Positions 44,916 through 58,242 of a stretch of 64,000 bases of DNA are shown one piece after another. Position numbers and translations under genes: made by a program. How positions within the stretch are numbered: position 1 is the first letter of the stretch; the number at the start of each line of letters is the position of its first letter. Source of the stretch: Gaertneriomyces semiglobifer. Its lineage: Eukaryota > Chytridiomycota > Chytridiomycetes > Spizellomycetales > Spizellomycetaceae. The DNA is taken from assembly GCA_025558075.1 (NCBI GenBank), contig JAHLKF010000027.1, positions 186,001 to 250,000 of the forward strand, written 5' to 3'. Under the pieces are notes generated by a model. It was not told where the DNA came from and ran no database searches. It saw only the letters and a program-made list of their open reading frames with translations.

Positions 44916-45779
44916 CTATAGTTTAGGTTCCTGTACTACAACCTTCAGTTGGTGCGCCTTCATGCCACCACCCAAGTCAATCAGAACATCGTAATCCCCG
45001 ACATCTTTGATCCTAGGAGTATCAGCAGGGAAGTGAATCATATCCCGTTCTACACTGAGGGCGTGCTTGTCGAACAGTGCCTTGGCGACATCCTCCGCGG
45101 ACACTGAGCCATATATGCGGGAGGTATCAGCGGATACTCGAACACGGTCGAATGTCAGTAGAGATATGGTTGTGAGGATTTTTTGTTTGTCGGGGATAAG
45201 ATCGGCAGAGCGTGTGGTTGATGATGCGCTTGTGGTCGTTTGACGTGTTTCTACGGTCACCGAAGAAAAGGCGGGTTCGATCTATAGACGGTAATGTCAA
45301 TATCCCAATCACTATGTTCTGTCGAGGCTGACATTCATACCGTCTCCAATTCCAAATCTTCGTCCCTCACACGTGGTTCCCATCCTTCAGGGAGGATCGG
45401 TTTGCCTTTTATCCTCGGAACATAGTACGCTAGTCCGAATGGAACAAGGTAGTTTCGTGCTTGTGCCACTGCACACAAAAGGTGAGACTGGATCCCACGG
45501 TGTCATGGCGAATGCTCCGCTTACGGTTGACTAGCGTAATCTCTCCTCTTTCACCAAGCCCTGGTACATCCTCTCTTAGGAAAACGTGAATATCTGGTTT
45601 CTGAAACTTTGTTCTCTAGTTTGTTGAAGAAGAATAAGACTTCCCATTTACACGGTGCCCGAGAAAGTCGAACGTACCTGAGCGGTGACCAGTCGAACCG
45701 GCTTTGACAAAGCAGTGAGCCTCACCAGCTGCGAGCCTCTCAATGCGACGCAATGTCGCGAGCATGCTGTAAACGACAT
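44916..45779 (-). CDS. Mitochondrial ribosomal protein bL9m
   Basis: Four exons (45779-45678, 45600-45525, 45468-45341, 45281-44916) in phase give 223 aa. Exon 1 encodes a basic, hydroxylated presequence (MSFTACSRHCVALRGSQLVR). Exon 2 has the bL9 start KPDIHVFLREDVPGLGERGE; exon 3 has AQARNYLVPFGLAYYVP, the conserved ARNYLxPxGLA motif. Exon 4 is the C-terminal domain (LTTISLLTFDRVRV, DVLIDLGGGMKAHQLKVVV). It belongs to the large mitoribosomal subunit. It is divergent from the mitochondrial ACP gene, 242 bp away. Confidence 0.85.
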
Positions 45780-46021
45780 CCTGGCTGCCCTCTGTTACCC
45801 CGCCGTGTATTCAGTCGTCGTCGTCGCCAAAAGGCCAAAAAGTTCGAGAGCTTCGCACCCGCCAGCGAGGTTGTTGCCGTAGTGACAGTGGCACAGTCAT
45901 CGCGCTTACATTTCTGCTTCGCGATAATAGGAACTTGAATCGCAGCTGCCAACGAGACTCATCGACGAACGAACTCCAGTTCAGCATTCCAATCCGCTCA
46001 CCGCATCGCATCCAATTCACA

Positions 46022-46608
46022 ATGTCTGGATTTCGGTTAGTATCTCGTCTGGCCATGGCCGCCCCCCGTGTTGCGGTTGCCCCTCGTGCCGCTTTCACCG
46101 CTGTGCCTCGCATGACCCCTTCTTTGGTACGACTCTACTCTGCCGGTCCCGCTCCTCTTACTCCTCAGATTGTCGAGGAGCGAGTATTGAACATATTGAA
46201 GGATTTCGACAAGGTCGATGCCGCTAAAGTACGTAGATCATGCCATTGGGATCTATAGTTCATCGCGATCGGAGATTAACAGTGGCATCTTGCTCCCACT
46301 TCCAGCTTAACTTGGATGCTCACTTCATCAACGACCTTGGTCTTGACAGTCTGGACCAAGTTGAGATTACCATGGCGGTATGTGGTACTCATCATTTATA
46401 TATTAGCTATGCCCCATTTAACTCTTGACTTGCTCAGTTGGAGGACGAATTCAACATTGAAATTCCTGACCGGGACGCTGAGGAGATCATGACTGCTAGA
46501 CAGGCAGCTGACAAGGTTTGTTACGTCTATTACTGTGCAAGCTAGTGTGACATTGCCTCCTGACTTTTCGTTTTCCAATAGATCTACTCTAACAAGAATG
46601 CCATGTAA
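46022..46608 (+). CDS. Mitochondrial acyl carrier protein
   Basis: Exons 46022-46228, 46306-46377, 46438-46515 and 46582-46608 encode 127 aa. The presequence is Arg/Ala-rich without acidic residues (SRLAMAAPRVAVAPRAAFTA). The carrier domain reads VEERVLNILKDFDKVDAAK-LNLDAHF, then NDLGLDSLDQVEITMA with the phosphopantetheine serine in D-S-L, then EFNIEIPDRDAEEIMTARQA. The last micro-exon (IYSNKNAM) is the least sure. Mitochondrial ACP makes the lipoate precursor, and holds LYR proteins in complex I and in Fe-S cluster assembly, so it connects functionally with the LYR protein SDHAF1 at 29.8 kb. Confidence 0.93.
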
Positions 46609-46959
46609 TTTTCCAATAATTATTAGCACCATGAAAATAAGGATGATGCGTTGGACATTGCAGAGGGACTCTCAGCTAAGGTCTTTCGGGCTTCGCAAAT
46701 ACTTTTGCGAAGCCGAGTACCGATGTTCTTAGCTACTGGGATAACTGGGGCATTCGTGCCCGTCACAAGCGAGAAGCACCATATTCATACATTATATCCT
46801 GTTCGTTCGATCTGTTAGCGTTCACGATGCTGGCTTAAAACTTCTGTGGTTTGACATGGTGAAGTGTTCCGCAGACCAGTTTCGGCCGTTTCATAGCCAA
46901 CCAATGCCTTTTAAATTGACCGCCAGTCCGAACAGTGTGATGCATTACACTAAGCCTTT
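46609..46959. other. Convergent spacer between ACP and GlyRS
   Basis: No gene seen; 3' UTRs of the two flanking genes. Confidence 0.5.
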
Positions 46960-49254
46960 CTACAGTTCTTGTTGCACAAATGTGGGGTACTTGGCCTCAA
47001 CTTCACTCCAAGTAGTCTTCTCTTCCACGAGATCCCTGACCACATTGAGAATAACCGGAATCTGGTACATCAAATCGTAAGAATTATATCAACGTGCCAA
47101 GTGTGTGTTCTTCAAGACTGTACCTTTTCCCGGATTTGCCTCGTGGAGTCACGTTCGCGAAGGGTTACGGTCTGATCTTGCGCGGTTTGGAAATCAACGG
47201 TGACAGCAAACGGTGTGCCAAGCTCATCGTTCCGAGAGTATCGTCGCCCGATAGTGGAGGCAGAGTCATCGACTCTGTTGGTGATATTAAATTTGCGGAG
47301 GCCAATAACAACCTCTTTGAGGTATGGTGTGAAGGTGTCATCGTGGCTAATGGGAAGAACAAGCGCTTTGATGGGGGCGACGCAAGGCGGGAACTTCAGT
47401 ACTGCACGCTGCTCGTCACCCTCACGCACATAATAAGAGTGCTCTAGAAGTTGATATAAGATACGGCCAATACCGAACGACGGCTCAATGACGCTTGGAA
47501 TGTACTCGCGAATGTGAGTAGTGAATGTCCGGTTCTCAATCGTGATAAGATCTTTGGTAAGCTCGTAATCTTTACCATCGCCAGTAATCTTGGCCTTGCC
47601 ATTTCCAGCTTCCAGTTGATCTTTCAAAGCTTGCACTTTACGAGCATCCCATTCGCCGCTAGGACTTCCTTTCTGATCAGGTATTTGTAGGGAATCCAGG
47701 TATCCTTGCACGGCCTTAGAGTCCTTCTTAAATGTTGTGCCGAAGAGCTTCTTGTTCACTTCAAGAACCAGCTTATCCTCGACCACAGGTTCCGGGAGCT
47801 GCTCGCGAACAATCAGCTTCTGACCAGTCTGATTAGTGTGGGCCGTCAAATCGTACGCTGAGCGGTCTGCGCAACCGACACACTCGATCCAACCGTAACT
47901 GCTCTTGATTTCAGCATCCCAACAATCCGTAGCATAGTGGGCCATCTCATTCTGCATGTGTTGACGCATCCGTAAACGCTCTGGCTCAATACCGATCTTT
48001 ACAAGGAACAAATAGATTCGAGCGACGAAGTACCCAAGCGTTTGGTTGTTGATGATGCCCTTTTCTACAGCTTCGCCAATGCTCATCTTCACCGGGCCAG
48101 CGGCTGCTTCCTGATTCGTTGCCGAATAAAGTGGAACAACAATATCGCGGACCTCGGCAAATCGCGGGTGGTCTTTCTTCAATGGGTCAACATAGTGCTC
48201 AATCTCAGCCATAGTGAATTCGCGGACACGGAGCAGACCCTGGCGGGGTGAAATTTCGTTTCTGAAAGATTTTCCGACAGACGCGGAGGCAAATGGCATT
48301 TGACCGGTGTTAAACTCGTAAAGTCGCTTGAAGTTCAAAAAGTGACCCTGAGCAGTTTCGGGGCGGAGATAACTCTTGAACTGCCCAGTAGGACCAATCT
48401 GGGTTTCAAACATGAGGTTGAAAAGAACAGGCTCGGTGACTTCGTTCAGAGTCTCAGGCGCACGGATCTCCAATCGCCGGATGAGATGATGGAGAGCTTC
48501 GCCTTGGTAATTGTCGAGAGTCTCCAAGATGACCTCGTATTCACTCCGCTGATCAGAAGTGAGGGGTTCAATCTTGGGCTTAAGCTTGCCCTTGGCGTCT
48601 ACCATAGGTACTTTGATACCGTCATCATCCAAACGTTGATTGAGCACTTGCTTCACCAAATGGTCGGCACGGAAGATATCGCCAGTTTTCGAATCCTTCA
48701 CCATGTAATCAGCGAATCGCTCCACGTGACCGGAAGTCTTCAGAACTGCCTCTGGAGTCAGGTTCGTACATTCTACCTCGAGCATATCTTCCTCCAAAAC
48801 AAAGTGCTGGCGCCATAGCGCTAAGATGTTGTTTTGCAGGGCGCATCCGGGCGGGCCATAGTCATACAGACCAGCAATACCTGGAGCCCAACATAAGCCA
48901 AGACGAACTTGATGCAATTCCCTAAACGGATGGTTGATACTACATACCACCATAGATCTCGAACGCGGGAGCAAAGAAAAACCGCTTCAACAACAGCGAT
49001 TCCAAGGCAGCTCTGTCGAATTTGGTTTTTGCTTCTTCTTCAGCTTGCTGCTTTACTAGTTGCTCGAGTTCTTCCTTCAGCTTCAGCAACTTTGCAACCT
49101 CATCTTGGATTCTCTCTTTTGTGGCCTTTTCGGCCTTGAGCGTCTTAACGACGTCGCCCTGCTTGGTGATGCGATCCTTCAAGGCAGCGACATCAGGAGC
49201 GGGGACGATGGCGCCAACTGGCCTGTCGCTCGGCGCACCTTTCTCTGCGGTCAT
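46960..49254 (-). CDS. GRS1: Glycyl-tRNA synthetase (class II)
   Basis: ATG 49254 opens MTAEKGAPSDRPVG, followed by a WHEP-like helical hairpin (VAALKDRITKQGDVVKTLKA). The catalytic part starts at EIYGG, an intron, then IAGLYDYGPPGCALQNNILA. Class II motifs are seen: FNLMFETQIGPTG, RPETAQGHFLNFKRL (motif 2 region), EPSFGIGRILYQLLEHSY (motif 3). The anticodon-binding domain has CVAPIKALVLPISHD. The last exon (to 46960) reads VVRDLVEEKTTWSEVEAKYP. Total is about 720 aa, usual for eukaryotic GlyRS. Such enzymes often serve both cytosol and mitochondria; see the upstream extension in the findings. Confidence 0.95.
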
Positions 49255-50214
49255 ATTTATACCTGCGGTAGTTCGGATCCTGCCTGCTGTGGTTGTTTGA
49301 CTTTTTGCTGGCGGCGACGCTGTTGGCGAGGATCAACATCCAAGTGTTAGGGTTCATCCCTTGACAACCAAAAGGACAACATACCGGAAAAGTTTCTAGA
49401 AACCCAGCTGGGGCCGAGAGTAGTAATGCAGTTCAAAAACGGACTAGCGCTGTCCGAACGTAGTATTGGACGATGTTGTAACTGCAGATGTCTGTGTGTA
49501 AGTGTCTCCGCAATCCCTGTCGAGTTGAGCTGAACCGCGCACTCAGGGACGTTACCTGTGTGCTGAAGCGTAGTTGCGACGCAGGTAGTATTCTGAAGAG
49601 GCGGCATTTACTTTTAGGCTCGTCGCCACACATCGCTGGTGTTGTGGAGGAGAACTTACCTTGATGCAAGTTTGAGCCTAGCAGGATGAACTGCAAAATA
49701 ACTATGCTGACTCTGATTCCTAAATACCGCACAAGCCCCTCGCATAGTCGTCCTCCGTGTGGCCTTGTAGTTGTCGATGTACGATATTGCCTGTTGCTGT
49801 TTTCCCAACTAAGCTAGCGCAACAGCCATTGCTGATCTGTGTGTTCCGCAAGTATGAAAGTTTTTCAAGACCTCGGAGACTTTTCGGACAGGAATACGCG
49901 GAATGTTGAATTCATCGCACACACTTTGAACGACCAGTTGCACGCCGATACTAGCCTCATTTCCATAACCGTTTTCGGAGGGTTCTTCATCATCAGAACA
50001 TCTTCAACGTATACTTGTTCATAGCCTTGATGTTGTGGTCGGCATAACATTGGTGAAGATGATAACTTCCACGACAGTGACATAAGCTGCTGCGCAGACG
50101 TGTTACGCGCGACAACGACAGGAAGCGCCCCAGCTGTCCGCGCATCTCAATGTTTCTGTAAGTCCATCTACCTACCCATCTATCCATCTTCCTTTTTCAG
50201 GCCTACCGAGCGCA
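49255..50214. other. Divergent spacer between GlyRS and DNAAF3
   Basis: This holds the GlyRS leader and the DNAAF3 promoter. One protein-like minus-strand block (about 49993-49815: DDEEPSENGYGNEASIGVQL, CDEFNIPRIPVRKVSEVLKN) could be the last exon of an unknown small gene, but no upstream exon was fixed. Confidence 0.4.
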
Positions 50215-51990
50215 ATGGAGGGTATCGGTACCACACTTGTCTGGGGTTTCTCCCGTGCCCTGGATCTACAAAGACGTGGTATGTTTTCTCCTGTTCCGCG
50301 CCAGACGCAAGTGATTGATTCGTAAAAGAGCAGACGCTTTGAATGAGATGCCGTTGACTGAGGCAGGTTCCACAAGCACCGCGGACCAAGGTCGCTTTTG
50401 CATTGTGCCATAGCCTATCTGTTGCTATCAGCTAATGTACAGTCCAGAGCCTTTGAAGATGCTCTTGGTGGGGTCTGGAGACATCCGACATATTGTGAAA
50501 ACCATAGCGCACAACTGGCGACATGGTAATCGCGAGCTGCATGTGGGTGAGTCGCATAGCGTTCTAGCAGAGCAATAAGCGGCGACTGAAACCGTTGAAT
50601 TCCAGTTCTACATTGTTGAGCCGCAGGTAACAACACTGGCGCGCATGCTATTGCTACTCTCCATCTTCTGCGAGCAGGATACCGAGATGGGTCTCGAAGG
50701 TTTGATAAAGCTGTGTAGCATCCACGAGAACCGTAGGCAAGAGAATCTTACTATATTCCATAGAGAGAACAGAGACATTTCTCGAATTATATGGGAATAT
50801 CCTGCTGCGACAACGAACTGGGGCGTTCGTGCAAGAGAGAGCTTCGGAACTGATCCGGCTTATCACAGGCTCATTCACCAATTTGGAGAAGAAGCTGCCG
50901 GTTGCAGTCAACCTGGACAGTTTGAAATTTCGAGAGCGAGATGACCTCGAATTTGCATTCAACTTCTGGCGTGATGAAAAGAAGAAGTTCGATATCGTTG
51001 CCTTACGAGATTTGCGGCTTCAAAAGTACTATGGAACTAGATATGACGTTCGAGAAAATGTTGTAGACTGGGATTTTCAAATGAAGCTGAAAGAAAAGGC
51101 GCCGACCATAAATGCGAAAGAATTCTTGCGCTGGAGGATGCACGGTCAGGCTTTTGAGATTCGCGAATCAACGGTATCAGTGGCGAACCGAACGTTGGCC
51201 ACTGTCGAGCTGATGAAACAGAATGGCTTGTCAGTGACCAAATGGGGCTATTTCAGTGACATTGTAGTTGGTCCATTTCTTGCCTTTGGGACCTACTGCG
51301 AAGACGATGCGATGCTGAAAGTGGTAAATGGGACTCGTGTTAAAACGGCAAAGGATATTTCCCACCGCAACGTTAAAGCGCTCCTTCACGAGTATCACCA
51401 TGGGCAGGTTTTCGTTGAACGTTCTGAGCGTGAAGTTCCCGAGGGCAAGATCGAGGAAATAGAGGAAGACAACCCAGCGAAAGGTAGGATGCGTGCCCAG
51501 CATATTGTACAGCGCGGGAATAACTCGGTAATGCAGTGATGCCACCCTACACGCCCAGCAAATCGGTTTTGCACTTGCTTCCTGCTGATATGTCCCACTT
51601 ATTGCCAAAGCTTGTGAGAAAGCACTCTGGTAGTTTTGACCGCATCTATATTGGTAGTACCATGGCCCATCGCATTCCAGATCTCAAGCCGCTAATGAGA
51701 TCAGACGGTGTTATGCTAGTGGAGAGTGCAAAGTAAGTTTCCAAGAGCGGCGTCAATTCAAATGGTACGCAATTCATGTATATCCTGGCAGATTCATCTT
51801 TGACCTAAGTCAGGAGCAAGCACTCGAGTTTGACAAACGCGTGCTACAGCTGGCTCTGGAAGCAAGCCTTCAGACTCCTGGACGAACCGACAGTCGATTG
51901 AACGGAAAAGGCGCTGAGGCCACAGGGAAGCAAGAAGCAGACAGCTTCGAGTTTTTTGCATTTGCCCATGCTAGCATTAGAGAGGAATAA
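50215..51990 (+). CDS. DNAAF3: Dynein axonemal assembly factor 3 (DNAAF3/PF22)
   Basis: Exon 1 (50215-50278) reads MEGIGTTLVWGFSRALDLQR, like the family start. Later exons: 50432-50542 (MLLVGSGDIRHIVKTIAHNW), 50606-50699, 50764-51483, 51537-51734 and about 51792-51990. Splicing restores ERTETFLELYGNILLRQRT. Then come LKFRERDDLEFAFNFW, YYGTRYDVRENVVDWDFQMK, DIVVGPFLAFGTYCEDD and SGSFDRIYIGSTMAHRIPDL, ending in a chain that resembles the family. DNAAF3 acts in the cytoplasm in preassembly of axonemal dynein arms. The exon 1-3 junctions (50279-50431) are not resolved. Its presence implies a motile flagellum. Confidence 0.85.
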
Positions 51991-52055
51991 AACATTGACC
52001 GCTGCTAGAAGGCATATATCGCACTTGTTGGAGCCGGAGCCCCACGATAGATTCT

Positions 52056-52839
52056 CTATGGGAATTGTTGCAAAAACTGAAAACAAACGCGAGCGTGTGT
52101 TATAGTGCTGCAGTGAGAAAGTGAAGGTGTAATACCAGGACTTACCGATTCGGCCACGATACGCCCTCGGGCGTTTAAGCTCAATTTCATCTCACTAATT
52201 TCTTTGTCCACCTCTTCCATGAATTGTATGATGAAGTCGACAAGCTTATGCTTGTACATTGTCTCGGTGTGGAAGTTGGTTATCAGGAAGCTAATGTCAT
52301 AACCCTGTAAATCGCTCGCATTAATAAACAAGACAGTTCGCAATTGCCGGTCCCACAAGCATACCTCAATGGGTTTTCTGCGAAGGATATGGAAGTTTTC
52401 AGCCCGCATCATCAAAAATCGGGTAAACTTGTGGCACAATATCCTCTCTATCTCGTCCGCTTGCTTGACTTTAATGCTGATGCGGACAGAGTTTACGGAC
52501 CCTTCAATAAGCACTTTCTCGTTTTCGTTACGGCTGATGACCAAAGGGTTGAGCAGTACTTCGGGAGAAACCCTGCAAAAGGACGATGCGTTAGGCGCGT
52601 AGAGTGTTGTACAATGCTCTAGATCAAGGGCAACTAACCTAGCTTCCACCTCAGGCTTATTGTGTCTCTCTACTACCTGAGAGGAGAAATTCTCTAGGCA
52701 TAGTGCAGCGGTAAGAGTGGACCGCACGGCAGCCAGATACGGGCGAAGTGTGTTGGACTGCAATGATCATCCGTAGACACCAGTTAAAGTGTGCCATCTA
52801 TCAGCCATTGCAGAATACATAAACACCCAAACATACCAT
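52056..52839 (-). CDS. ARPC4: ARP2/3 complex subunit 4 (ARPC4, p20)
   Basis: The start codon (52839-52837) sits directly before a GTATGT donor; the next exon begins at 52757 ([20 protein letters not shown]) and continues [20 protein letters not shown]. Conserved blocks follow: [55 protein letters not shown] second intron (52145-52077, 69 bp, multiple of three, no stop) is needed to end the protein RIVAES-FLQQFP, matching the family tail. About 168 aa. ARPC4 with ARPC2 forms the core of the Arp2/3 actin nucleator. Confidence 0.93.
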
Positions 52840-53180
52840 TCTAGCTCGCAACCTTTGATATCACTAAATCTTCGGTGGACTGGTGGGTCGGTATATGTCC
52901 AAGGAAGAGGCGTTGGTTGACCGTCGTGTTCTGTTTGTTGCCGAAACGCGACAGGGAAACCGAAGACCTTTGCATAAAGCGTATTAGCCACTTCAGCAAA
53001 CGGACCGACTGACATTTGTCAACCATCTCAGAATAAAAGGGAGCACCATTTCTTGGCAGATTGACGGTTTTGCATTGGCGCTATTGCCTTACAACAGCTG
53101 GGCTCTTCAAAGCATTAACGAACCGACAGTATGGTATGGAAACATCTGAACCACTCATTTGACTTGCTGAACCAAATCTG

Positions 53181-55445
53181 ATGACCGTTACCCAGATAAT
53201 ACGTTTACGCTCTAACGAAGGACAAGCTCGGATAGAAGTCAATCCTACGGATGGAGCTTTGGTCCTTAGACAGAAGGTAAACCTGGGTTGGATATTCAAT
53301 TCTAGCTAAGACCTACTTCCGATCTAACAATATTTGGGGACAAATTCCAGATATCGACAGTTCTGAAAATCCCAGATGACAAGTTCATAGTATCCGCAGA
53401 TGATGCTGGGACGAAAATCATTAATGCGAACAGTGGGACTGTTCAATCACTCGGGCTCCGGTACGTCGACTGTGTACCTACATGTGCTCACTAATTGCGC
53501 GCACTCATCACCACCATCGAATCAGCCACGGCGACTTTCTCTGGGTTGCTTTAGAACGAGATTCAACCCCCGCAAACCCTCAACAAACTCCGAACTCCAC
53601 CTCGAAAGTCGCAGTGAAGCAGGAACCTATTGATGACATGATGGAAAAGCAGGAGGGGATGATTAAACGAGGAAGGGATCATAGATTCTGTAAGCACGGT
53701 GACGCAGGAATGTGCGAATACTGCATGCCGTTACCACCATGGGATGCCTCGTACCTGGAACAGAACAAGATCAAGCACACATCATTTCACGCTTACCTGC
53801 GACAACTGACTGACCAGTCGAAGACCGCAGCGCCAACCAGTTCTCAGTTTGTTCCGCCCCTGGATGAGATGGAGCTGAAGGTGAAAACACCTTGTCCAAG
53901 CAAAGGTCACGAGCCCTGGCCGAAAGGCATCTGCACAAAATGTCAGCCTTCGGCAGTTACGCTACAAAGCCAAGTAAGTCTCCTGAATGCGTTTTGACCA
54001 CAAATGTGCTCTCTAGCTGAGTCGGTCTTCCAGGGCTTTCGGATGGTTGACCACATTGAATTTGAGAATGCGGGAATTATTGACAACTTCATTTCATACT
54101 GGAGAAGTTCCGGTTACCAGCGTTTCGGTTACCTCTACGGACGGTACGAGCCGTATTCTGAGGTGCCACTTGGTGTCAAGGCGGTAGTATCAACCATATA
54201 TGAACCGCCGCAGGAAACTGGGAATGATAGCGTGCAACTTGCTTTGCCAGACCCACAAGAGCATGTTGTCGACGAGTTAGCCAGACAGCTTGGGCTTACT
54301 AAAGTGGGAATGGTGTACACGGACCTAACAGACGATGGCACTGGAAAGGGCACGGTTATTTGCAAAAGGCACAGCGACTCATATTTCATGTCTTCGGCTG
54401 AATGCATACTGGCTGCACAGCATCAGCTATCACGACCGACGCCGAGCAAGTGGTCCGCAACCGGTCGCTTTGGAAGCCGATTCGTTACTTGCGTTGTCAG
54501 TGGTGAGCATCATGTGGCAACATGCTACAACACATGGCAGTGGCTCATGCATGCCGTTCTACAGGAAATGAGGACGGCGGAATTGACATCAGTAGTTTTC
54601 AAGTGTCTAACACCGCTATGGCTATGGTCCGGGATTGCATTGTGGAGGCGTCAGTTGAGCCATCGCTCATGCGAGTGAAACAGTCGACGGATGAACAGTA
54701 TGTGCCGGAAGTGTTTTACAAGTATAAAAACAAGTACGGGCTTATGGTGCAAGAGGCCGCAAAGCCCACTTTCCCCGTCGAATATTTGCTTGTTACGGTA
54801 AGTCTCTCTTTCACTGGAATTCGTATTGACGGGTGGTGGTAACAGCTCTGTCTAGGTCACCCATGGTTTCCCACAAACACCCAACCCAACCTTTACCTCC
54901 CCGACTCGCTTCCCAATTGAAAACCGTGGAGGAATAGAAACCCAAAATCCTCAGGCGTTGCAGCGTCATCTCAATAGCGGGCGACTGACAGATGTCCTTT
55001 CGGACTTCCATGCTCTGCTGTACTTGATTCAAATGGGCGTTGTCGAGATGGTGCGTAGTGGCTTGCGTTGGCGTGGTTCGCAATTCTAAAGCATTAATCT
55101 CTTTCCACAGCCCGATTTGGAGCGAGCTATCCGCATTGCCAAGTCGCACTCTGAGGCCGAGGCGAATGAGTTGGTTCACTCACACTCGTGGCAAACGTTG
55201 CTGATGCTTTTGAAGGAGTCGGATCACGGGCCAGGACCTGTCACAACCGCTTCGGGCTCGGCTGCGGCATCATCGGCTTCCGCGGCGGGTTGGAGCTGCA
55301 GACACTGTAAGAAGCGCAAAAGATGACAAACGCGTGTACATATGTAGCGGTGGGATATTAATACTGGTTGGATTTCTTAGGTACCTTCCACAATCCAGGG
55401 GCGGCTGATTCGTGCGAGATCTGTGGATTGCCGAGAGATCAATAG
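53181..55445 (+). CDS. NPL4: NPL4, cofactor of Cdc48/p97
   Basis: Eight exons (53181-53276, 53351-53460, 53526-53973, 54034-54502, 54565-54797, 54856-55050, 55111-55306, 55381-55445), in phase. UBX-like N-domain (MTVTQIIRLRSNEGQAR); NPL4 zinc region (FCKHGDAGMCEYCMPLPPWD, SFHAYLRQL, CPSKGHEPWPKGICTKCQP); MPN-like domain (FGYLYGRYEPYSEVPLGVKA, VGMVYTDLTDDG); C-terminal NZF finger WSCRHC-TFHNPGAADSCEIC, which appears only after the last splice. NPL4 with UFD1 guides ubiquitinated substrates to Cdc48 for unfolding in ERAD. About 600 aa. Confidence 0.94.
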
Positions 55446-55524
55446 TTGTGTATATATTTGATAGTCTAATGAGATAGGCGTAGCAACGCTAGCAACACAA
55501 TCACTATCATCTACCTACTCTATC

Positions 55525-56845
<1,321 letters not shown>

Positions 56846-56975
56846 GTTGGCAATGATGATGTCGGCTCTGAATTGGCAAGTTGCGTTGACTTTGTCTTTC
56901 GCACCTCGTCGCGCTCGATTTTGACCAACTCACAACTTTTTTGGAAGGTTGACAGATCTACATCCAACCTGCAAC

Positions 56976-58242
56976 ATGAACATACCGGGATTGGAATCTC
57001 TTTATACCGCTATTGGGAAAGATGTACCTGATAAAGATCAGGCTGATGCAACGCGGCGAGTACGGGAAGTGCTCGAGTATGTGCGAGGTAACACTGGCAC
57101 TGACTTTGAGCCGGAGTCGTTGTATCAACTGCTGGTAGTCTGTGCTTCCCTGCTTGGGGATGAGGAAAAACAATGGCGGGATGTGGATGATTCTCTACTC
57201 TCTTATTGCGATTGTAATGCGATCGACCTTGGTTGCCTGTTCTGCAATGCACCTACTCACTCATTTCGTAGGGACTCTGGATTTTATCGCCCAGCACTCA
57301 CAACCAAGCACAAAAAGCCGCAAAGTCTTGATAAAGAGAAACGCAGAGCGAATTTTACGTGAAAGTGTATGTGCCTATTTCAGCCGCAAAACCCCAGCAG
57401 CAACCGTCGCTGTCGATCGCCCACCATGGAAACGCCACGGTGTCGTTGCGATCTTCCGGTTTACTCTGCACAATACTCGTCATCCGGACTTTGCACCGAT
57501 CCAGCATCTGGTATTTCCTGCTGTATTAACGCTGATAGATGATTATCAGCCGGAATACAAGCTGGCCGGAGTAAGGCTAGCACGTCACATTGCCGAAAAT
57601 TCTCGAGAGATGGATTTGCGAGCATCTGGGTTCGGGCAAGTTTTGTTCGAAGCGTTATTACCGCTGCTCACGTATAATGAGCAACCTGATCTGGTTTCGG
57701 AGGCCTTAGAAGGACTCGTACAACTCATTCCAATGATTGAGGTGCGCAACTCAGAGCCGTATCATGCCAAAGTTGAACGCCTGGCTGAGAGCATATTGCG
57801 CGGCTTAGCTTTTGCTGTTGTTGGGTCAGTGGCCATCATTAGGGCATTTCTGAGAGCTATCCCAGGAGTAGCCTCAATGATGGGAATCTTGACCATAAAG
57901 TGGTTGCAGCCTTTCTTAGGTGCATCCTGTGACATATTACGGTTACATCAGGGTGACCTACCAACGCAGATTCTTGCTGCGCGATCTGTGGAAGCCGTCG
58001 TGCAGGAAGGTTGGCCGCGGATTAATGCATATCGAGGAATCATTCTCCGCTCAGTGGCGGAGACGTGGAAAACAATCCACGCAGAAGAGCCTAGCTCTGA
58101 AATCAGCGATCTTACTGCAATTCTGAAGAAAATTTGTGTGCTTTTAAAGGAAGCGTGCGTTTCCGCGGATATTGACAGGGACTATGATCTACTTAGGCTG
58201 ATGGACGCGCAACTTTATGGACTATTGCTCGAAGACGTATGA
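56976..58242 (+). CDS. TTI2: TTI2-like (TELO2-interacting protein 2), TTT complex
   Basis: Exons 56976-57213 and 57272-58242 (58 bp intron) encode about 402 aa of helical repeats. The family-defining stretch is RPPWKRHGVVAIFRFTLHN, then FPAVLTLIDDYQPEYKLAGV and RLARHIAENS, matching the P-P-W-K and LTLVDDY region of TTI2. TTI2 with TELO2 and TTI1 stabilises PIKK kinases (ATM, ATR, mTOR, SMG1) through HSP90. Starts of ALAD and TTI2 are 130 bp apart. UPF1, an SMG1 substrate in animals, lies 21 kb away; that is only a thematic link. Confidence 0.8.

Noticed and set aside
57360..57400. Third intron in TTI2 near the GTATGTGCC...TTTCAG signals
   Set aside because: Only about 17 bp between the signals, far too short; the frame is open and family-like without it.
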